Positions 61,274 through 64,000 of a stretch of DNA of 64,000 nucleotides are shown one piece after another (position 1 is the stretch's first letter; each line of letters begins with the position of its first letter). Below the pieces are notes generated by a model, which worked only from the letters and a program-made list of their open reading frames with translations, was not told where the DNA came from and did no database searches. A program made the position numbers and the translations under genes. Origin of the DNA: DATFVA01 sp963743325. GTDB taxonomy: Bacteria; Bacteroidota; Ignavibacteria; Ignavibacteriales; Ignavibacteriaceae. The stretch covers positions 434,001 through 498,000 of the forward strand of contig CAVUOZ010000008.1 of NCBI GenBank assembly GCA_963743325.1, read 5' to 3'.

Positions 61274-62905
61274 ATGTCAAACGCATATTTCAAATTACCG
61301 GTTCCGGTAAATGAACCAATATTAAATTATGCACCTGGAAGTCCTGAAAAAACCGAATTAAAGAATAAATTAGCAGAATTACGCTTAAAGGAAATTGAAA
61401 TACCTTTGATAATTGGCGGAGAGGAAATCAAATCAGGGAAAACTGCAGAAATCAGGGTTCCCCACAATCTCTCAATTAAGCTCGGTGTCTACCACAAAGC
61501 CGGCGCAAAGGAAGTCAAAATGGCTATTGAAGCTGCGTTACAGGCGAGGAAAACCTGGGCTGATATGCCATGGGAACACCGTGCTTCAATATTTCACAAG
61601 GCTGCCGAATTACTTTCAGGTCCCTGGCGTGCAACAATAAATGCCGCCACCATGCTCGGCCAGTCTAAAACAGCATACCAGGCAGAGATAGATTCTGCCT
61701 GCGAGTTAATTGATTTCTGGAGATTTAATACATACTATATGACTCAATTGATGGGTGAGCAGCCTTATTCCCCAAAAGGAATGTGGAACCGGATGGAATA
61801 CAGACCTCTGGAAGGTTTTATTTTCGCCGTGACTCCATTTAACTTTACATCAATCGCAGGAAACCTGCCTACAGCGCCTGCAATTGTTGGAAATGTTACT
61901 CTCTGGAAACCCGCTTCAAGTGCTGTCTATTCCGCTTATTTCCTGATGAAGCTCTGGGAGGAAGCCGGATTACCCAAAGGTGTAATTAACTTTGTTCCCG
62001 GGTCCGGAAGCCAGGTCGGAGATCCGGTTATGGCAAGTCCAGATCTTGCAGGAATTCATTTCACGGGTTCAACTGCCGTCTTTCAGGGAATGTGGAAAAC
62101 AATTGGTGATAATATTCAGAATTCAAAGTATTACCCGAGAATTGTAGGTGAGACGGGAGGTAAAGATTTTATTTTTGCGCATAACTCTTCCGATATTGAT
62201 GCTCTGGTTGTTGCAGCTTTAAGAGGCTCATTTGAGTACCAGGGGCAAAAATGTTCGGCTGCATCAAGAATGTATATTCCTTCTTCAATCTGGAAAGAGT
62301 TTAAAGAAAAATACACTTCAGAAGTATCAAAAATTAAAATGGGAGACATCGAAGATTTTACCAACTTTATGGGAGCTGTAATCGATAAAGGAGCTTATGA
62401 CAGTATAAAATCTTATATCGATTTTGCAAAAGAAGCAAAGGATGCCGAGATAATTACAGGCGGTAAGTGTGATGATACTAAAGGATATTTTATTGAACCT
62501 ACAACAATCGTGACAACCAATCCCAATTTTAAATCAATGCAGGAGGAAATCTTTGGCCCGGTATTAACGATTTATGTTTATGATGATAAAAAGTTTGATG
62601 AAACACTTGAACTTTGTAACACCACATCTCCTTATGCATTAACCGGTGCAATCTGGGCCCGGGATAGAAATATACTTGTAAAAATGTCTGATAAACTCCG
62701 GGATGCAGCAGGTAATTTTTATATAAACGATAAACCTACTGCGGCTGTAGTTGGGCAGCAGCCATTCGGCGGAGGACGTGCTTCAGGTACAAATGATAAA
62801 GCAGGAAGCGCAATGAATATACTTAGGTGGATGACGGTCAGATCGATTAAAGAAACCTTTGTACCGCCAAAAGGCTGGAAATATCCCTTTATGAACGAAA
62901 AATAA
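61274..62905 (+). CDS. pruA: Delta-1-pyrroline-5-carboxylate dehydrogenase
   Basis: The 543-residue enzyme shows the PruA-type opening PVPVNEPILNYAPGSPEK, IIGGEEIKSGKTAEIRVPHNLS, the NAD-binding helix region TPFNFTSIAGNLPTAPAIVGN, HFTGSTAVFQGMW, the general base Glu in IVGETGGKD and the catalytic Cys in GQKCSAASRMYIP, with EIFGPVLTIYVY and GGRASGTNDKAGS later. It oxidises glutamate gamma-semialdehyde (from proline) to glutamate with NAD. It is a stand-alone enzyme, not fused to proline dehydrogenase, and no putA-like gene is adjacent. A GAGGAGGGAG run precedes the ATG. Confidence 0.96.
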   Translation: MSNAYFKLPVPVNEPILNYAPGSPEKTELKNKLAELRLKEIEIPLIIGGEEIKSGKTAEIRVPHNLSIKLGVYHKAGAKEVKMAIEAALQARKTWADMPWEHRASIFHKAAELLSGPWRATINAATMLGQSKTAYQAEIDSACELIDFWRFNTYYMTQLMGEQPYSPKGMWNRMEYRPLEGFIFAVTPFNFTSIAGNLPTAPAIVGNVTLWKPASSAVYSAYFLMKLWEEAGLPKGVINFVPGSGSQVGDPVMASPDLAGIHFTGSTAVFQGMWKTIGDNIQNSKYYPRIVGETGGKDFIFAHNSSDIDALVVAALRGSFEYQGQKCSAASRMYIPSSIWKEFKEKYTSEVSKIKMGDIEDFTNFMGAVIDKGAYDSIKSYIDFAKEAKDAEIITGGKCDDTKGYFIEPTTIVTTNPNFKSMQEEIFGPVLTIYVYDDKKFDETLELCNTTSPYALTGAIWARDRNILVKMSDKLRDAAGNFYINDKPTAAVVGQQPFGGGRASGTNDKAGSAMNILRWMTVRSIKETFVPPKGWKYPFMNEK

Positions 62906-62941
62906 ATTTGCTTCTGGGGCTGACTAAAAAGTTCAGATCTG

Positions 62942-63028
62942 TCAGTCTGAGCCCTGCCTGTCCGGTAGGCAGGTGTCGAAGACTGATATTTCAGAATGAA
63001 TTTTCGCCTCGTCTCCGACGAGTCGGAG
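62942..63028. repeat. Palindromic REP-like element
   Basis: Two hairpins lie side by side. One nests TCAGTCT/AGACTGA (62942-62948, 62980-62986) around CCTGCCT/AGGCAGG (62953-62959, 62967-62973). The second is CTCCGAC-GA-GTCGGAG (63013-63028). A CTTCGACAGGCTC tail follows. The pattern matches repetitive extragenic palindromes in many bacteria. It sits between pruA and the IS110 element. Confidence 0.65.
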
Positions 63029-63116
63029 CGGGCACACTTCGACAGGCTCCATTAGACTTAAAGTGTGATTTAATTTATTTTAATAAAACATTTAATAACA
63101 CAATAAGGTCTAAATA

Positions 63117-63261
63117 ATACCCAAAGGACCGAGTAAGTCTATGACAGGCTCAAGTTAAAACTATACTCTGATTAAGACCCGGCTCTTTGGTGGTTAAAGC
63201 TAAATAATATTTCCGTATTTAAGATTATTAAAATGGAGTAAGCTCAAACCACTTTGGGTAT
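63117..63261 (+). ncRNA. Candidate bridge RNA in the IS110 left end
   Basis: The leader upstream of the transposase folds into two stem-loops. CCAAAGGACCG (63121-63131) pairs with CGGCTCTTTGG (63180-63190) with one mismatch and one G-U. Then GGTT/AACC-based pairing (GTGGTT 63190-63195 with AACCAC 63247-63252; AGCT 63198-63201 with AGCT 63241-63244; AATAAT 63203-63208 with ATTATT 63224-63229) forms the second. ATACCCAAAG (63117-63126) could also pair with CTTTGGGTAT (63252-63261). IS110-group elements encode a bridge RNA with target- and donor-binding loops in this position. Its expression and loop assignments are not shown here. Confidence 0.5.
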
Positions 63262-63280
63262 AATAACCAAAAATAATAAA

Positions 63281-64000
63281 ATGCAAAGGACAAAATATCT
63301 TATTGGTCTTGATATTTCGGCAGAAGATTTTTCTGCTAGTTGCATAACTAGTCCCGATAATTCTGTCTTCCCAGCACAAAAATTTCCAAATAACATTGAT
63401 GGATTTAATGAATTTATTTCTCATCTATCAAAGCACTCCATCAAGCAATTAGAAGTAATTGTCTGTATGGAAGCAACAGGAGTTTATTCTGAGAGTCTTT
63501 CTTACTTCCTTAGCTCTAAAGGATTTAATCTCTGTATAGAGGCACCGCACAAAATAAAGAACAAGACTAAGGATTCACCTAGAAAGAACGACTTCATAGA
63601 TGCAGTTTCTATTGCAGAGTATGCTTATAGATATTTCGATAAACTCACCTTTTGGAAGCCAAAAGATAAGATTATAGAGCAAATTCAAGTACTTCTAAGC
63701 ATTCGAGAACACTTGATTATTCAGATGACTGCTAATCAAAATGCTCTGAAAACTCTTAAGCATAAGTATTACCAAACTCCTCTGGCTAACCAGATCTATG
63801 AGCAAACAATCAGTAAGTTCAAAGAACATATCAAACAAATTGATAAAGAAATTAAAGAACTGATTGATAAAGATGATTCCTTTAAGAATAAGATCAATTT
63901 AGTTAAATCTGTTCCTGGTGTTGGTCTTCTGTTGGCAGCTAACCTATTGGTGCTTACAAAAGGATTTACAGAACACCTTAACTACAAACATACAGCAGCT
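63281..64000 (+). CDS. IS110-family transposase, partial
   Basis: The frame from the ATG at 63281 gives exactly 240 residues and continues past the window end. The N-terminal DEDD RuvC-like domain starts MQRTKYLIGLDISAEDFSAS (first Asp), has VIVCMEATGVYSESL (Glu) and RKNDFIDAVSIAEYAYRYF (last two Asp). A long helical region follows, then the start of the Tnp_20 domain with NLVKSVPGVGLLLAANLLVL. This is the recombinase that, with a bridge RNA, mediates site-specific insertion in the IS110 group. It has no ribosome-binding site. The full length (usually 300-400 residues) is not visible. Confidence 0.92.
   Translation, partial: MQRTKYLIGLDISAEDFSASCITSPDNSVFPAQKFPNNIDGFNEFISHLSKHSIKQLEVIVCMEATGVYSESLSYFLSSKGFNLCIEAPHKIKNKTKDSPRKNDFIDAVSIAEYAYRYFDKLTFWKPKDKIIEQIQVLLSIREHLIIQMTANQNALKTLKHKYYQTPLANQIYEQTISKFKEHIKQIDKEIKELIDKDDSFKNKINLVKSVPGVGLLLAANLLVLTKGFTEHLNYKHTAA

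Larger units (their letters stand above)
63117..64000 (+). mobile_element. IS110-family insertion sequence, truncated by the window edge
   Basis: The element comprises the structured leader and a DEDD transposase gene that is still open at base 64000. The left boundary is uncertain, since IS110 elements have no terminal inverted repeats or target duplications. It is inserted after pruA next to a REP-like palindrome. Confidence 0.75.

Noticed and set aside
1..64000. tRNA and rRNA genes
   Set aside because: No T-loop-like GGTTCGAATCC segment with flanking acceptor stem or conserved rRNA sequence was seen on either strand by eye.

Overview
The window looks like a piece of chromosome from a member of the Ignavibacteria (Bacteroidota/Chlorobiota side). 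Six secreted proteins carry, or appear to carry, a type IX secretion (T9SS) C-terminal sorting domain, most with the 'QNYPNPFNP' signature frequent in Ignavibacteria and Calditrichota. PorV-like, Omp28-like, TonB-receptor and TrmB-family genes fit the same origin. The DNA is moderately AT-rich, most genes have purine-rich ribosome-binding sites, and no tRNA, rRNA or CRISPR array was seen.

Layout. 1-3.9 kb: the end of an unidentified gene (possibly radical SAM), then a LytTR regulator with a degenerate receiver, divergent from a Gcw-type porin and an ammonium transporter. 3.9-10.9 kb (minus strand): a secreted T9SS protein, a TonB receptor, a lone PstS-like phosphate-binding lipoprotein and an M28 peptidase, a plausible outer-membrane uptake locus. 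11-26 kb: mixed genes including ArsC, a FISUMP lipoprotein paired with a thioredoxin-fold protein, tandem DoxX genes, a zf-HC2/FecR anti-sigma protein without its sigma factor, DUF488, an orphan OmpR-type regulator followed by TPR proteins, a HEAT-like protein and a lipoprotein made of two GH2-type binding domains.

26-36.7 kb: a T9SS metallopeptidase (M36/M4-like) broken by a one-base frameshift right after HELGH; a TrmB-type regulator; then a co-directional cluster of an Omp28-like lipoprotein (preceded by an 8-codon leader ORF), an Omp28-containing T9SS protein, a small T9SS protein, a TlpA-like thioredoxin and a DUF6029-like outer-membrane protein. 37.4-45.7 kb: a four-gene cassette with strong ribosome-binding sites: DUF4397 lipoprotein, TonB receptor, 1103-residue secreted protein with an atypical sorting domain, and PorV-like protein.

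45.8-55 kb: a lipocalin-like protein, SGNH hydrolase with TPRs, MATE/ANKH-like exporter, DPP-IV peptidase, and a LigD repair ligase encoded as two ORFs joined by an A9 run that contains the A AAA AAG slippery heptamer in the correct frame for -1 frameshifting. 55-64 kb: a BNR/sortilin-type T9SS protein, a Lys/Thr-rich secreted protein, a two-component system whose two genes each follow a similar terminator, PruA, a palindromic REP-like element, and the left part of an IS110-family transposon whose upstream leader folds into two stem-loops (candidate bridge RNA).

The strongest leads are the LigD frameshift site, the IS110 leader RNA, the LytTR direct repeats, the extracytoplasmic thiol-redox cluster, the TonB-PorV secretion cassette, and 11-bp-period tandem arrays in three intergenic regions. 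No domain search or RNA folding could be run, so family names rest on recognised motifs.
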